A stretch of 64,000 nucleotides of DNA from Micromonospora sediminicola (GTDB taxonomy: Bacteria > Actinomycetota > Actinomycetes > Mycobacteriales > Micromonosporaceae), in NCBI RefSeq assembly GCF_900089585.1, contig NZ_FLRH01000003.1:2618501-2682500 (forward strand), given 5' to 3'. This document shows positions 55,155 to 63,930 of the stretch, in pieces. Made by a program: the position numbers and the translations under genes. Under the pieces are notes generated by a model. It had not been told where the DNA came from and did no database searches. It saw nothing but the letters and a program-made list of their open reading frames with translations. Position 1 is the stretch's first letter. Every line of letters starts with the position of its first letter.

Positions 55155-56279
55155 GTGGCGGTGGCAGAACCCGTGCGCGTCCGGCGGCTCAGCGACCAGG
55201 AGGGTCAGCAGCTGCTGAGGATCACCCGTCGTGGTACCGGCTCGGCAGTCCGATTACGGCGGGCCATGGTCGTGCTCGCTTCAGCCGGTGGGAACACCGT
55301 GCCGGCGATCGCCCGGCTGGTGCAGGCGGATGAGGACACGGTTCGGCAGGTCATTCACCGGTTCAACGAGATGGGCATGGTCAGCCTGGACCCTCAGTGG
55401 GCGGGTGGCCGTCCCCGCCTGATCAGCGACGATGACGAAGCGTTCATCGTCGAGACGGCCAGCGCCCGCCCGGAAGCACTGGGGCGGCCGTTCACCCGCT
55501 GGAGCGTGCGGAAGCTCGCCGACTACCTCACCGGCCATGCCGCCCGCCGAGTTCGGATCGGCCGGGAGCGGCTGCGACAGATCCTGCATCAGCACAGGAT
55601 CACGTTCCAGCGGACGAAGACGTGGAAGGAGTCCACCGACCCCGATCGGGATGTCAAGCTGGCCCGCATCGAGTACGTCACCGCGCATTTCCCGCAGCGG
55701 GTGTTCGCCTTTGACGAGTTCGGGCCACTGGTCATCCGTCCGCAGGCCGGTGCCGGGTGGGCGCCGTCAGGGCATCCGCAGCGGCTGCCGGCGAACTACC
55801 ACAAGTTGCATGGGGTCCGGCAGTTTCACGGCTGCTACAGCGTCGGTGACGACCAACTTTGGGGTGTGGTCAGACGTCGCAAGAGCGCCACCAACACCCT
55901 GGCCGCGCTCAAATCGATCCGGGCCGCACGTCCGGACGGGGCGCCGATCTACGTCGTCCTCGACAACCTGTCCGCGCACAAGGGCACCAAGATCCGGGCG
56001 TGGGCGGCTCGGAACAAGGTCGAACTGTGCTTCACCCCGACGTATGCGTCCTGGGCCAACCCGATCGAAGCGCAGTTCGGCCCGCTGCGGACCTTCGTGA
56101 TCGCCGGCTCCGACCACCCGAATCACACCGTCCTGACCCGCAAACTGCAGGCCTACCTGCGCTGGCGAAACGCCAACGCACGCCACCCCGACGTTATGGC
56201 CGCCCAACGCCGCGAGCGCGCCCGTATTCGCAGCGAACGCCAACAAGTCTGGCGACAGCCGACCACACGTGCTGCCTGA
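55155..56279 (+). CDS. IS630-family transposase
   Basis: 374 residues from GTG 55155 (GTG 55161 possible). N-terminal HTH (NTVPAIARLVQADEDTVRQVIHRFNEMG), winged region, then DDE core with D in FAFDEFGPL, D in VVLDNLSAHKG and E in SWANPIEAQFGPLR. Complete. Confidence 0.95.
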   Translation: MAVAEPVRVRRLSDQEGQQLLRITRRGTGSAVRLRRAMVVLASAGGNTVPAIARLVQADEDTVRQVIHRFNEMGMVSLDPQWAGGRPRLISDDDEAFIVETASARPEALGRPFTRWSVRKLADYLTGHAARRVRIGRERLRQILHQHRITFQRTKTWKESTDPDRDVKLARIEYVTAHFPQRVFAFDEFGPLVIRPQAGAGWAPSGHPQRLPANYHKLHGVRQFHGCYSVGDDQLWGVVRRRKSATNTLAALKSIRAARPDGAPIYVVLDNLSAHKGTKIRAWAARNKVELCFTPTYASWANPIEAQFGPLRTFVIAGSDHPNHTVLTRKLQAYLRWRNANARHPDVMAAQRRERARIRSERQQVWRQPTTRAA

Positions 56280-56282
56280 GCG

Positions 56283-56549
56283 TCACGCGCCGGTTGGCCG
56301 CCCCACCTCGCCAAGCGCATCCAGTAACCGCTGCCTCGCCTCCTGCAGCCGGACCGGGTAGTCCGGCCTGAACACCTCCACCAGCGAGGTCTCCAGCGCA
56401 CCCGAGATGCGATACAGCGGTGACCACACCGCCCGGTCACGATCGACCAACTCGTCGAAATCGGCAGTGCCCATCATCCGATGAAGCCAGTCCGAGAACA
56501 CCAACGCCTCGTCCCGGCTCAGCCCGATCATGAAGTCATCCTCCGCCAC
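56283..56549 (-). CDS. Small hypothetical protein carried inside the IS630
   Basis: 88 residues from GTG 56549, antisense to and convergent with the transposase, ending 3 bp from it. LSRDEALVFSDWLHRMM, VWSPLYRISGALETSLVEVF and PDYPVRLQEARQRLL resemble small actinomycete proteins of unknown role. It lies wholly between the transposase and the right inverted repeat, so it moves with the IS. Confidence 0.6.
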   Translation of the reverse strand: MAEDDFMIGLSRDEALVFSDWLHRMMGTADFDELVDRDRAVWSPLYRISGALETSLVEVFRPDYPVRLQEARQRLLDALGEVGRPTGA

Positions 56550-56603
56550 CGCGCCGAGGCTACCGTCCGCTCAACACCGCGAACGTTCGTGGTCAAGGCA
56601 CTA

Positions 56604-56644
56604 GCCTAGACCTGTGGCTCGACTGCGATCAGTACGTCTACTGA
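56604..56644 (+). pseudogene. 3' remnant of the DUF4279 gene
   Basis: Encodes (S)LDLWLDCDQYVY and TGA in the frame of the upstream part once the IS630 and one TA copy are removed. Confidence 0.82.
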
Positions 56645-56773
56645 CAGGCGACGCCCGTCGTGCCCACCTTCACCGAAGCCGACGACAGTCGACCGTACCT
56701 CCGAACCCTCAACGCGGCCATGAGGGCCGGCGTAGCGATACAGGATCGAACTAAACGCGATGCGGTCACCGGT

Positions 56774-57418
56774 ATGACCAGCGATGATCCGTCGGTGGGA
56801 AAGGTGCGCGGGGCCGATGGTCTGCGCGGCCGTTTCGAGGGCGCGTTGCGCGACCTGCGGGGGCGGCGCCTGACGTCGGTCGACTACTGGGACGTGCACA
56901 ACTTCGGCCCGGATCGCGCGCCATGGGACTATGGCGACTGGCATCACGCCGTCATGGGCGTGCAACTCGGCACCGACCTCGGCGCCGTGACCGTGACCTG
57001 GACCGACACGTTCTACCCCTATGGCGTCGAGGTCTTCCACGAGCCGATCGGACATCACCTCGTCCTCGGCGAATCCGGTCCGGCCCGCGTCGGCCCGGAT
57101 GTCGAGGGCCAGAGTCGCTGGGCTCCACTTCTCGGATCAAGGGTGCACAGCACGGCCTGCCACTGGGAGCAGTTCCAGATCGGGCCGAGCGGGCGGGCGA
57201 ACGGCAGCATCGCCGCGCCGGCGCATTCGGTCGACGTGCCCGTCGCGTTGCGCCTGGATTTCGCGGCAGGTTCGATCTGGTTCGTCGCTGCCATCCCGCA
57301 GCTGCTCGACCCGCAGGGCGTCTTCATCCCCGGCGACGAAATCATGGTGGTCTTCTCCGCCGAGAAGATGCGCGACCTGGGCTTCGAGGACCCCGCGTTC
57401 ATTGGCCCATCCCCCTGA
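56774..57418 (+). CDS. Hypothetical protein, 214 aa
   Basis: ATG 56774 preferred; a GTG at 56660 would add 38 residues across AT-richer sequence that looks regulatory. RRLTSVDYWDVHNFG, GDLGAVTVTWTDTFYPYGVEVF and SAEKMRDLGFEDP suggest a soluble beta-rich protein. No family recognised; it fits the size and style of the cluster. Confidence 0.6.
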   Translation: MTSDDPSVGKVRGADGLRGRFEGALRDLRGRRLTSVDYWDVHNFGPDRAPWDYGDWHHAVMGVQLGTDLGAVTVTWTDTFYPYGVEVFHEPIGHHLVLGESGPARVGPDVEGQSRWAPLLGSRVHSTACHWEQFQIGPSGRANGSIAAPAHSVDVPVALRLDFAAGSIWFVAAIPQLLDPQGVFIPGDEIMVVFSAEKMRDLGFEDPAFIGPSP

Positions 57419-57586
57419 CCAGCTCGACCAATTCAGCCGCACCCGAACCCGTGCCCGTAGGGTCGCCTGATCAAGGGGTTCGGTCGGGCGCAGCCGTCAC
57501 GACAGGCGGCAGAAGAGGATGTGCGACGGGTAAGGGGCTAGCGTGATTGAGTCATGCGCTGTATCGGTGGGAGTAAGAGGAATTCG

Positions 57587-58012
57587 GTGACTATGACGGA
57601 CGCGTTGGATGAGACGTGGAGGTGGGCCGCGTTGGACGATCTCGCAGTCATCTGGAACCGTGCCGCCGACTACGGCGCTGACGGTCAAGCCCCTGAAGGA
57701 ACACCGCCAGGGATTGCGCACCTTTCCTTCCTGTTACGTGTCTACAACTCGGCCATGGGCGGCGGCTTGGGCTTCGCCGTGGAGGTCAACGAGCCTTTCC
57801 GCTTGAGACGGGCGATCGACGCGATGCGATACTTCCGCCTGTCCGAGCTTGCTGACCTCCTGACTGACGTCTTGAACCATGAGTCGGACATCGAATACGC
57901 TGGATCGCGGGAACGTCAGTTCTATGACCTTCTCGGACCAGCGGAGGAGAATCTGGATAAGGCATTCAGAGTCAGAGCGGCCGAGACTCCAAGCGACTTC
58001 GGTCTTCGATAG
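57587..58012 (+). CDS. DUF4375/DMP19-like protein
   Basis: 141 residues from GTG 57587 (AGAGG six bases upstream). IAHLSFLLRVYNSAMGGGLGFAVEVNE, then AIDAMRYFRLSELADLLTDVL is the DMP19-like pattern of a helical protein with a Gly-rich turn. Such proteins occur near toxin-immunity genes; function unknown. Confidence 0.6.
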   Translation: MTMTDALDETWRWAALDDLAVIWNRAADYGADGQAPEGTPPGIAHLSFLLRVYNSAMGGGLGFAVEVNEPFRLRRAIDAMRYFRLSELADLLTDVLNHESDIEYAGSRERQFYDLLGPAEENLDKAFRVRAAETPSDFGLR

Positions 58013-58359
58013 AGCCCGCCGGGCTCAGGCCGAATGTTATGCGATCTGTGCACTTATCTCGGCAGATCCGGACACCACCGGGGCTCGGCAAATGTCACTA
58101 TGGGTAGTCGATGAAGTCTGTGTGCTGGCGGCGACTCGGCCGGTCAGCCCGCCGATGAGCTTGCGGATGTCGATGGCCGTTGTGTACTCGCTGGCGTACG
58201 CGGTTCTGCGCTGCAGCCCGTACGCCGACAAGAGACGCCGCAAAGACGAAGGACCGATCTTCTTCCTCGCGCCGGTCGTTGACAGGCGGCTCCGGCGACG
58301 AAGGACCTCGCGGCGAGGGGCCGGATGCGACATCGCATCCGGCCCCACGGGGCCGAGGC
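58013..58359. other. Intergenic region with terminator
   Basis: 347 bp between convergent small genes. Contains one clear hairpin; open frames on both strands are short and of shadow composition. Confidence 0.5.
58318..58345. terminator. Hairpin terminator
   Basis: 12-bp stem GGGCCGGATGCG closing ACAT, 14 bp from the DUF4262 stop; serves the convergent genes. Confidence 0.82.
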
Positions 58360-58821
58360 CTACGGCTGCCCGATCAGCGGCTGCGCGGCGGAGGGAAACC
58401 CGTAGGCGGTGTCCCAGGGGAAGCGGCCGTGCCGGTCAGGCCAGACAACCTGCTGCAGGCGGACGCGGTCGGGGCCGTAGCGGCCGATCGCGCCGCCCGG
58501 GTGCAGCTGCTCGGTCGGGTCGCCGTCGATGATGACCGCGTCGTATCCGGCGATGAGGTCGCCGATGCGCTGACCGTGACGGAAATGCTCGGCCTTGTCG
58601 TAGACCCTGCTCGCGAGGTCGTTGAGCAGCGCTTGGGAGGTAGCCGGGTCCAGTCCGGCGATGATCAGCTCCGGGTAGTCATGTGCGGTGAGCCCGACGG
58701 TGTAGGCGAAGGGTGCGGTGTCGGCGGTGTCGTCGTCGCTGGGGACGACGAGAGTTACCGCCCAGCCCACCCTGTCGATGATCTCGCCTTGGCGGTACAG
58801 GAAGTCATCTATGCCGGTCAC
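58360..58821 (-). CDS. DUF4262 protein
   Basis: 153 residues, GTG 58821 with AAGGAG eight bases upstream. GWAVTLVVPSDDD...FAYTVGLTAHDYPELIIAGLDPATSQALLNDLASRV and QVVWPDRHGRFPWD are DUF4262 marks. A soluble family often seen near polymorphic-toxin loci and in actinomycete mobile islands; function unknown. Confidence 0.9.
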   Translation of the reverse strand: MTGIDDFLYRQGEIIDRVGWAVTLVVPSDDDTADTAPFAYTVGLTAHDYPELIIAGLDPATSQALLNDLASRVYDKAEHFRHGQRIGDLIAGYDAVIIDGDPTEQLHPGGAIGRYGPDRVRLQQVVWPDRHGRFPWDTAYGFPSAAQPLIGQP

Positions 58822-58912
58822 GAGGAACGCTCCTTCATTGGGATGCGGGCAGCGGTGGCCAGCCGCGCGGCTCGTGCCGCACCCGCTCCGCGCATTCGTT
58901 GGTGTGGTTCGT

Positions 58913-59278
58913 TCAGGTAGAGGTGCTGAAGTCGGATGGACCCTGCTCGGGCGGGTCGACCTCGACGAAACCGAAGAGCCGTGCGATGAGTTGCAACGCC
59001 TGGGTGTCGTAGCGGTCGGCGAAGCCGCGGCAGATCGCCGGTTTGACCTCGGGATGCGTGTAATGCGGAAGCGTCGAGTGGCAGATGATGAAGGACTGCC
59101 TGGTTCGGGCTTCAGTGACAATGTCGTGTAGCCGGCCCGGGGTGAGATGCATCTTGTTGCCTGGCGCGAACACGCAGGTGTCACACTGTCGCGATAGCAG
59201 CCGTGACTTGCCCAGCTGAGGGTCGCCGACGCTGAGGTCGCCGCCATCGGCGTCGTCCGGGTCGATCGCGGGTGCCAT
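58913..59278 (-). CDS. Cys-rich small protein of actinomycete elements, 121 aa
   Basis: ATG 59278 with GGAGAGGAG upstream. QCDTCVFAPGNKMHL, FIICHSTLPHY and VKPAICRGFADRY place four Cys and two His in a pattern suggesting metal binding. I have seen this arrangement in phage and integrative-element gene sets but know no function. Cotranscribed with the DUF4262 gene 91 bp on. Confidence 0.75.
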   Translation of the reverse strand: MAPAIDPDDADGGDLSVGDPQLGKSRLLSRQCDTCVFAPGNKMHLTPGRLHDIVTEARTRQSFIICHSTLPHYTHPEVKPAICRGFADRYDTQALQLIARLFGFVEVDPPEQGPSDFSTST

Positions 59279-59612
59279 AGGGTTTCTCCTCTCCTTGTGA
59301 AGCATTGGGGCGCTGTTCGAGCGGCTGGTCTGTGGGGCGAGGCTTGCTGGCGGTCCGGACCTGCACCGCAGGTGCGCGGGGGCGCGACCAGCGCGTTAGC
59401 CGCGGGCGAGCCGGATAGGTTCTGGCAGCCTGCAGCCGACGCCGTTGCCCGTGGTTGCGGCATCCGCGTCCGAGGCCCCGGTAGCCCGCGGTGGTAGGGC
59501 GCAGGGCATGAGGCGCCGAAGCGCGGACAACGCCCGTGACTTGGTGAGGCGTCAGTCGCCGGTAGGACGGAAGGACCGACTGCGGCGCCGGGTGGGGAGT
59601 CAGCGCGGGTTG
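59279..59612. other. Gap without recognised gene, 334 bp
   Basis: Nothing convincing on either strand; the promoter of the leftward pair is expected near its left side. Confidence 0.4.
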
Positions 59613-59945
59613 TTAGGCGGCGTGCGGCGCCGGCATCGGCCGTTGCGGCGGTGGGACCGGCTGGATGGGCCGGAACCAGCCGGCGAACCGCGCCGCCGCG
59701 CTGGCTGGAGCAGCGATCTTCGCTCGCCCTCGGGCGAGCACTTCGCCTCGGGTGGCCGCGTGGCAGGCGCGGCGGGCGTCGCGCGCCGGCGGGCAGGGGT
59801 AGGCCTCGCCGGTGCAGCGCAGGTTGGCGCAGCGGTCCGGCCGGTGGGGATCAGGGAGGTGGGCAGACGCGACGTCGGCGGCGAGCAGCCACAGCAGGAC
59901 GTCGGTGACGTCGCGGGGGATGCGGCGGCGGTGCGGCTGCGTCAT
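59613..59945 (-). CDS. Small Cys-containing element protein, 110 aa
   Basis: ATG 59945 with GAGAGG upstream. DPHRPDRCANLRCTGEAYPCPPARDARRACHAA shows the C...C...YPCP-AR layout of small proteins common in actinomycete integrative elements and prophages. Pro-rich C-terminus. Function unknown. Confidence 0.65.
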   Translation of the reverse strand: MTQPHRRRIPRDVTDVLLWLLAADVASAHLPDPHRPDRCANLRCTGEAYPCPPARDARRACHAATRGEVLARGRAKIAAPASAAARFAGWFRPIQPVPPPQRPMPAPHAA

Positions 59946-60415
59946 CGGCGTTGCCTCTCGCGGATTGTCGGCTCGGGTGGCCGCCACCCAGGCCAGCGGT
60001 GTGGGCCGCTGCCGGGTCCGCCGGGGTGGCGGCAGCCACGAGTGACGCTCGACTTTCCCGATAGATCAAGTCGTCGAGCGGGTGAGCCTGAGCTTCAGCC
60101 AAGGAGGGAGCGGCCGCAGTGGGCAGGAAGCATTCCAGCGCCCAGCGCGCCGACGGCTCGGCAACGCCCTGTCCCGGGAGGCTGGACGGCCTGCGGCCGC
60201 CCGACGAGCAGATCCACCGCACCATGCGTGGCCCGCAGCAGTCTCCGGCCTGGAAGTCGGCTGGTAGCGGCGGACCCCCCGGAACCTGCTGTGTGTGGGA
60301 TTTCCGCACTTTTCTCGGGAGCCGCGCGGTGATCGCCTCACCCCCACCGTGGTGAGCGGGGCCAGCCTCACAGTCAGAGGAGACCCGCTTTCCCCGGGTA
60401 ACCGGGATGCGCTGG
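59946..60415. other. Gap without recognised gene, 470 bp
   Basis: Open frames here are Arg/Ser/Pro-rich shadows. No RNA, hairpin array or repeat stood out. Confidence 0.45.
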
Positions 60416-60838
60416 TTACCGCGGGCAGCCGGGCCACGGGTCGGTGGGGTCAAGGTCGCCCGGGTCGGCGTTGTCGCGTTCGTTGCCGTTCCACTCGATG
60501 CGTGCCTCGATTTCGGCGCCGGCGAGGGCGGTTTCGATTGCGGCTTCGGCGGCGTCGAAGGCGTCATCGCTCGTGCCGGCCGTGAGCTCGGCGAGGACGG
60601 TCAGGGTGAGGCGGACCTGCCAGCGGCGGGGCAGCAGCGGCAGGTCGACGACCTCCATGACCCGGTTGGCCGCGTCTATGTCGATGTCGTGTTCGCTGAC
60701 CGCCTCGCGCAGCGCCTGCCACATCTGTCTGCGGAGCTGCGTCAACGATTCGCCGATTGCGGGCGGCGGCTGCGGGTCGCTGTGGTTGATTCCGGCAGGT
60801 TGAACCGGCACCACCCGGGCAGGTTCTTTGGGCACCAC
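60416..60838 (-). CDS. Hypothetical element protein, probably 5'-disrupted by IS21
   Basis: 140 residues from GTG 60838 as it stands. The core MWQALREAVSEHDIDIDAANRVMEVVDLPLLPRRWQVRLTLTVLAEL and an acidic tail (PGDLDPTDP) look like a real soluble protein. The IS21 left end lies 9 bp upstream. Joining the flanks gives an open frame from GTG 63741 (VKVRIGSTLALDTRNARHAALARL) into this one, 165 residues in all. The present start could be a fallback. Confidence 0.6.
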   Translation of the reverse strand: MVPKEPARVVPVQPAGINHSDPQPPPAIGESLTQLRRQMWQALREAVSEHDIDIDAANRVMEVVDLPLLPRRWQVRLTLTVLAELTAGTSDDAFDAAEAAIETALAGAEIEARIEWNGNERDNADPGDLDPTDPWPGCPR

Positions 60839-61128
60839 CTGCAGTCGTGATTGATCGGCAGGTGTTGATGGTTAGCTTCTTTGGGGACCAGTCTGGCGAG
60901 CTGTCACGATCGGCATCTTTATTGGGCACCAGGTTGCGACGCGGCCCGAGGTTCGGATGTGGGTCGCTGCGCTGCGTTCGGGCTGGAGCTGGTTAGTATC
61001 GGGCCAGACCGGGTTCTTTCAGGCCGCGCTCCCGATGCGGGGTCTGAGGGACCCGGCTCTTTATGTGAGGGTGGAACGCGGCGGCGCCGGGACGGTTCGT
61101 CCCGGCGCCGTTGTTCCTGCCGGGGCTG

Positions 61129-61947
61129 TCAGCTGCGGTTGCGTTCGAGGGTGCTCTGAAGTCGGTAGGAGTCGTTGCCGGTCTCGACGAGGTAGCCGTT
61201 GAAGGTGAGGCGGTCGACGATGGCGGAGCAGAGGCGTTCCTCGGTGAAGGTCTTGTCCCATTCGGAGAACGGGGCGTTGGAGGCGACGGCGATGGCTTTG
61301 CGTTCCTCGCGTTCGGTGAAGATCTGGAACAGCAGTTTCGCGCCGGTGCGGTCGAGGTTGAGGTATCCGAATTCGTCGAGGCAGAGCAGGTCGTAGCGGG
61401 AGTAGCGGTAGAGGGTTTTGGACAGGCGCTTCTCGTTGTGGGCTTCAGCGAGTTCGTTGACGAGGTTCGCGGTGGTGGTGTAGCGGACCTTGAGGCCGTG
61501 TTCGGCGATGGCGGTGCCGATGCCGATGAGCAGGTGGCTCTTGCCGGTGCCGGAGTTGCCGACCAGGACCAGGGGTGCGCCGGCTCGGACCCAGGCAGGG
61601 TTGGCGAGGTTGTTGACGTAGACGGCATCGACCTGGGGGTTCTTGTCGTAGTCGAAGTCCTCCAGGCGTTTGGGCCGGTGGAACGCGGCGTCTCGGACGA
61701 GGCGTTGTCTGCGCCGCTCGTCACGGTCGGCGATCTCGGCGCGTAGGAGGTCGAGCAGGAAGCCTTTGTAGTTGGCGCGGTCGCGCAGGGCCTGTTCGGC
61801 GATGTCGGCGTATCGGTCGCGGATGCTGGGCAGGCGCAGTTCGGTGCAGGCGGTGTCGATGGCGGCGTCGATCGGGTCGATGCCTGGGGCGGACTGGCGG
61901 GGCCTCGGGGTGCGGGACACCTTGGCGGTGGAAGCGGTCGCGCTCAC
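61129..61947 (-). CDS. istB: IS21-family helper ATPase IstB
   Basis: 272 residues. DnaC-like AAA ATPase: Walker A GNSGTGKSHLL, Walker B LLCLDEFGYLN, sensor ASNAPFSEWDKTF, arginine motif region DRLTFNG. The start overlaps the istA stop by four bases. It controls target choice and assembly for IstA. Confidence 0.96.
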   Translation of the reverse strand: MSATASTAKVSRTPRPRQSAPGIDPIDAAIDTACTELRLPSIRDRYADIAEQALRDRANYKGFLLDLLRAEIADRDERRRQRLVRDAAFHRPKRLEDFDYDKNPQVDAVYVNNLANPAWVRAGAPLVLVGNSGTGKSHLLIGIGTAIAEHGLKVRYTTTANLVNELAEAHNEKRLSKTLYRYSRYDLLCLDEFGYLNLDRTGAKLLFQIFTEREERKAIAVASNAPFSEWDKTFTEERLCSAIVDRLTFNGYLVETGNDSYRLQSTLERNRS

Positions 61948-63620
61948 GCGGATGTGCCTTTCGATCGGTGGGACAGCAGCTGGTCGTAGACGCTCATCGG
62001 TGGTGGCTTGTGCTCGGTGCCCGAGGGCAACCGCCGCGCGTGCAGGGAGATCACCCGCGCCCCGGCGGGAACTGGCTCGTCGGCCGGCTCGGCCAGGTCA
62101 AGTCCGTCCTCGACGCCGTCGTCGACGGGCGCCACGGCGTCCGACGGGTTCGCGGCGACGCCCGCGTCGGCGGCCTTCCGTGCCTCGATCGCGACCAGCT
62201 CCGGGCTGCAGGAGCCGGCGTTGACGGTGGCGGTGATCCCGGCGACCAGGGCCGCGTGGGGCAGCTGCCGATGCAGCAGCAGCACCTCGATCAACGCCCG
62301 GGTGCCTTCGGCCTCGCCGTGCGCGGCGCGGGCGGCGGCCCAGAACGCGTCGTGCGCTGATGTGAACGACCCCTCGTGCCGGGCTTGAGCCAACGCCGTC
62401 GACCCAGCGAGGGCGCCGGGCTTGACCAGCAGGATCTCCAGGTAGTGGTCCAGGTCGTCGCGGTAGTCGTAGCGGCGGGACAGCCGCGGGTGGCGGGCGA
62501 CGACCTGCCGGCCGTCGAACACGAGGACCTCGTTGGCTCGCAGGCTGACCCGGACCTTGCGGTCGATGAACCGGGCGGGCACCGAGTAGTAGCACTGCCG
62601 GACCACGATGCGGGCGTTGCGGCGCACCAGCGGCGTGAGTGTGGTCCCGAGCTCGAAGTCGTCGGCCGGAAGCGGATGCAGCAGCGGCGCCTCGGCGCCG
62701 AAGTTGAACCCGATGCTGGCCGGCGCGCCGTGCACGTGCCTGGCGTCTTCGGCGGCGTCGATGGCGGCCAGGCGGTCGTTGAGCTCGGCCAGGGATGCGA
62801 CCTGCGGAGGCGGAACCAGGTGGTTGCGACGAAACCGGCCGCCCTCATGCTCCACCCCGCCCTTCTCGTGCGCGCCGTCCTTGCCGGGCAGGCAGTAGAA
62901 CGCGTGGAAGCCGTAGTGGGAGCGGAACACCACCCACCGCTGCGACTCGATCCGGCCGCGGCCGAACAGCACTTGGCGCACCGCGGGTTTGAGATTGTCG
63001 TAGCGGATGTGGCGGGTCGGCACCCCGCCGAGGATCCGAAACGCCTCGACGTGGCCCTCCATGAACGCCTCCTGGCCCTGGGAGGCGAACACCCGGTGCA
63101 CCGCCTTGCCGGAGAACGACATCCGCAGCGTGAACAGGTAACACTTCATCTGCGTGCCACCGACAACGGCGAACGCCTCGGCGAAGTCGACCTCCGCTTC
63201 CTCACCCGGCGGGTGGACCTGCGGCACCATCCCGTCAAGGTGCCCACGGCCCTCACGCGCCTCAGCGAGGATCTCCGGCCGTCGTCGAGCGACGTAGTTG
63301 CGCACCGTCGAGTACGACGCGTCGGTGAAACCGTGCTCGACGGCGAGGCGCTGGCAGATCCGCTCGATCGTGTGCCGCTGTTTGCGCGGCCCCACCACGT
63401 CCGAGCGCAGCATGTCGTCGACCACCGCGAGCACCGGCCCCAGAGCGAGGGGCCGACCGCGGACCGGCGGCTTGCGCGGCGGTGGAACCGCCGACGCCAA
63501 CGCCGCCCGGACGGTGCGGCGCGACACCTGGTGCCGACGCGCCAACTCCCGCTGCGACACCGACGGATCCGCCCGCCGATCAGCGCGGATGCGCTCGAAC
63601 AATTGAACACGCGTGAACAA
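61944..63620 (-). CDS. istA: IS21-family transposase IstA
   Basis: 558 residues. N-terminal HTH (SVSQRELARRHQVSRRTVRAAL), rve core with D in EAEVDFAEA, D in IRYDNLKPAV and E in EKGGVEHEGG, and a C-terminal Mu-like domain (RRNARIVVRQCYYSVPARFIDRKV). Complete. Confidence 0.96.
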   Translation of the reverse strand: MFTRVQLFERIRADRRADPSVSQRELARRHQVSRRTVRAALASAVPPPRKPPVRGRPLALGPVLAVVDDMLRSDVVGPRKQRHTIERICQRLAVEHGFTDASYSTVRNYVARRRPEILAEAREGRGHLDGMVPQVHPPGEEAEVDFAEAFAVVGGTQMKCYLFTLRMSFSGKAVHRVFASQGQEAFMEGHVEAFRILGGVPTRHIRYDNLKPAVRQVLFGRGRIESQRWVVFRSHYGFHAFYCLPGKDGAHEKGGVEHEGGRFRRNHLVPPPQVASLAELNDRLAAIDAAEDARHVHGAPASIGFNFGAEAPLLHPLPADDFELGTTLTPLVRRNARIVVRQCYYSVPARFIDRKVRVSLRANEVLVFDGRQVVARHPRLSRRYDYRDDLDHYLEILLVKPGALAGSTALAQARHEGSFTSAHDAFWAAARAAHGEAEGTRALIEVLLLHRQLPHAALVAGITATVNAGSCSPELVAIEARKAADAGVAANPSDAVAPVDDGVEDGLDLAEPADEPVPAGARVISLHARRLPSGTEHKPPPMSVYDQLLSHRSKGTSA

Positions 63621-63738
63621 CTCGGCCTCCCGATATGACCGAGATCAACCTAAACCGGCCGATATCAACAAGTCGAGCAAGAGCGGCATGCCGGGCGTTT
63701 CGCGTGTCGAGCGCGAGTGTGGAACCGATACGGACCTT

Positions 63739-63741
63739 CAC
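63739..63741 (-). other. Candidate original start codon of the disrupted gene
   Basis: GTG that opens a frame running leftward to the IS21 edge at 63676 and, after excision, into 60416-60847. No strong ribosome site. Confidence 0.4.
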
Positions 63742-63758
63742 TAGTCACCGGCCCTCAT

Positions 63759-63799
63759 CGGCCGGAAGCTGCAGGTGAAGGCCCCACCCCGAGCTTCCG
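63759..63799. terminator. Hairpin
   Basis: GCCGGAAGCT and AGCTTCCGGC form a perfect 10-bp stem with a long loop. Orientation and role unclear. Confidence 0.45.
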
Positions 63800-63892
63800 G
63801 CCGGCCGGCGCGCGAACTTTGGTGACCGTGGCGAGTCGCCGTGACCGCGCCTGGTCGGGGCTGCCGGCAATACTCCCGCAGTCGAGCCGGCG

Positions 63893-63914
63893 GGCCGCCG
63901 CGAAAACGGCGGCC
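63893..63914 (-). terminator. Hairpin terminator of the right-edge gene
   Basis: 8-bp stem GGCCGCCG with loop CGAAAA, 17 bp beyond the stop of the leftward partial gene. Confidence 0.65.
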
Positions 63915-63930
63915 GCCGGCCCGTGGGTGA

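Larger units (their letters stand above)
55074..56601 (+). mobile_element. IS630-family element with passenger gene, 1528 bp
   Basis: Inverted repeats 55074-55100 and 56575-56601, starting GTGCTCTGACCACGAA and matching at 24 of 27 positions. Flanked by TA at 55072-55073 and 56602-56603 within a GGC-TA...TA-GCC context, as expected for TA-targeting IS630 elements. Confidence 0.92.
60848..63670 (-). mobile_element. IS21-family insertion sequence, 2823 bp
   Basis: Ends TGATTGATCGG (left) and TGTTGATATCGG (right, complement), flanked by a 5-bp direct repeat AGTCG (60843-60847 and 63671-63675). Subterminal TTGAT/CGGC repeats are present at both ends, as in IS21 relatives. A similar repeat also lies just outside the left end (60786-60800), so the left boundary has some doubt. 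Confidence 0.87.

Noticed and set aside
60066..60437. Leftward frame of 123 codons in the 470-bp gap
   Set aside because: Arg/Ser/Pro-rich composition without ribosome site or recognisable motif.
60786..60800. Alternative IS21 left end at the outer TTGATTCCGGCAGGT repeat
   Set aside because: It aligns well with the right end, but flanks there give no direct duplication, whereas 60848 gives an exact AGTCG pair; kept only as a caveat.
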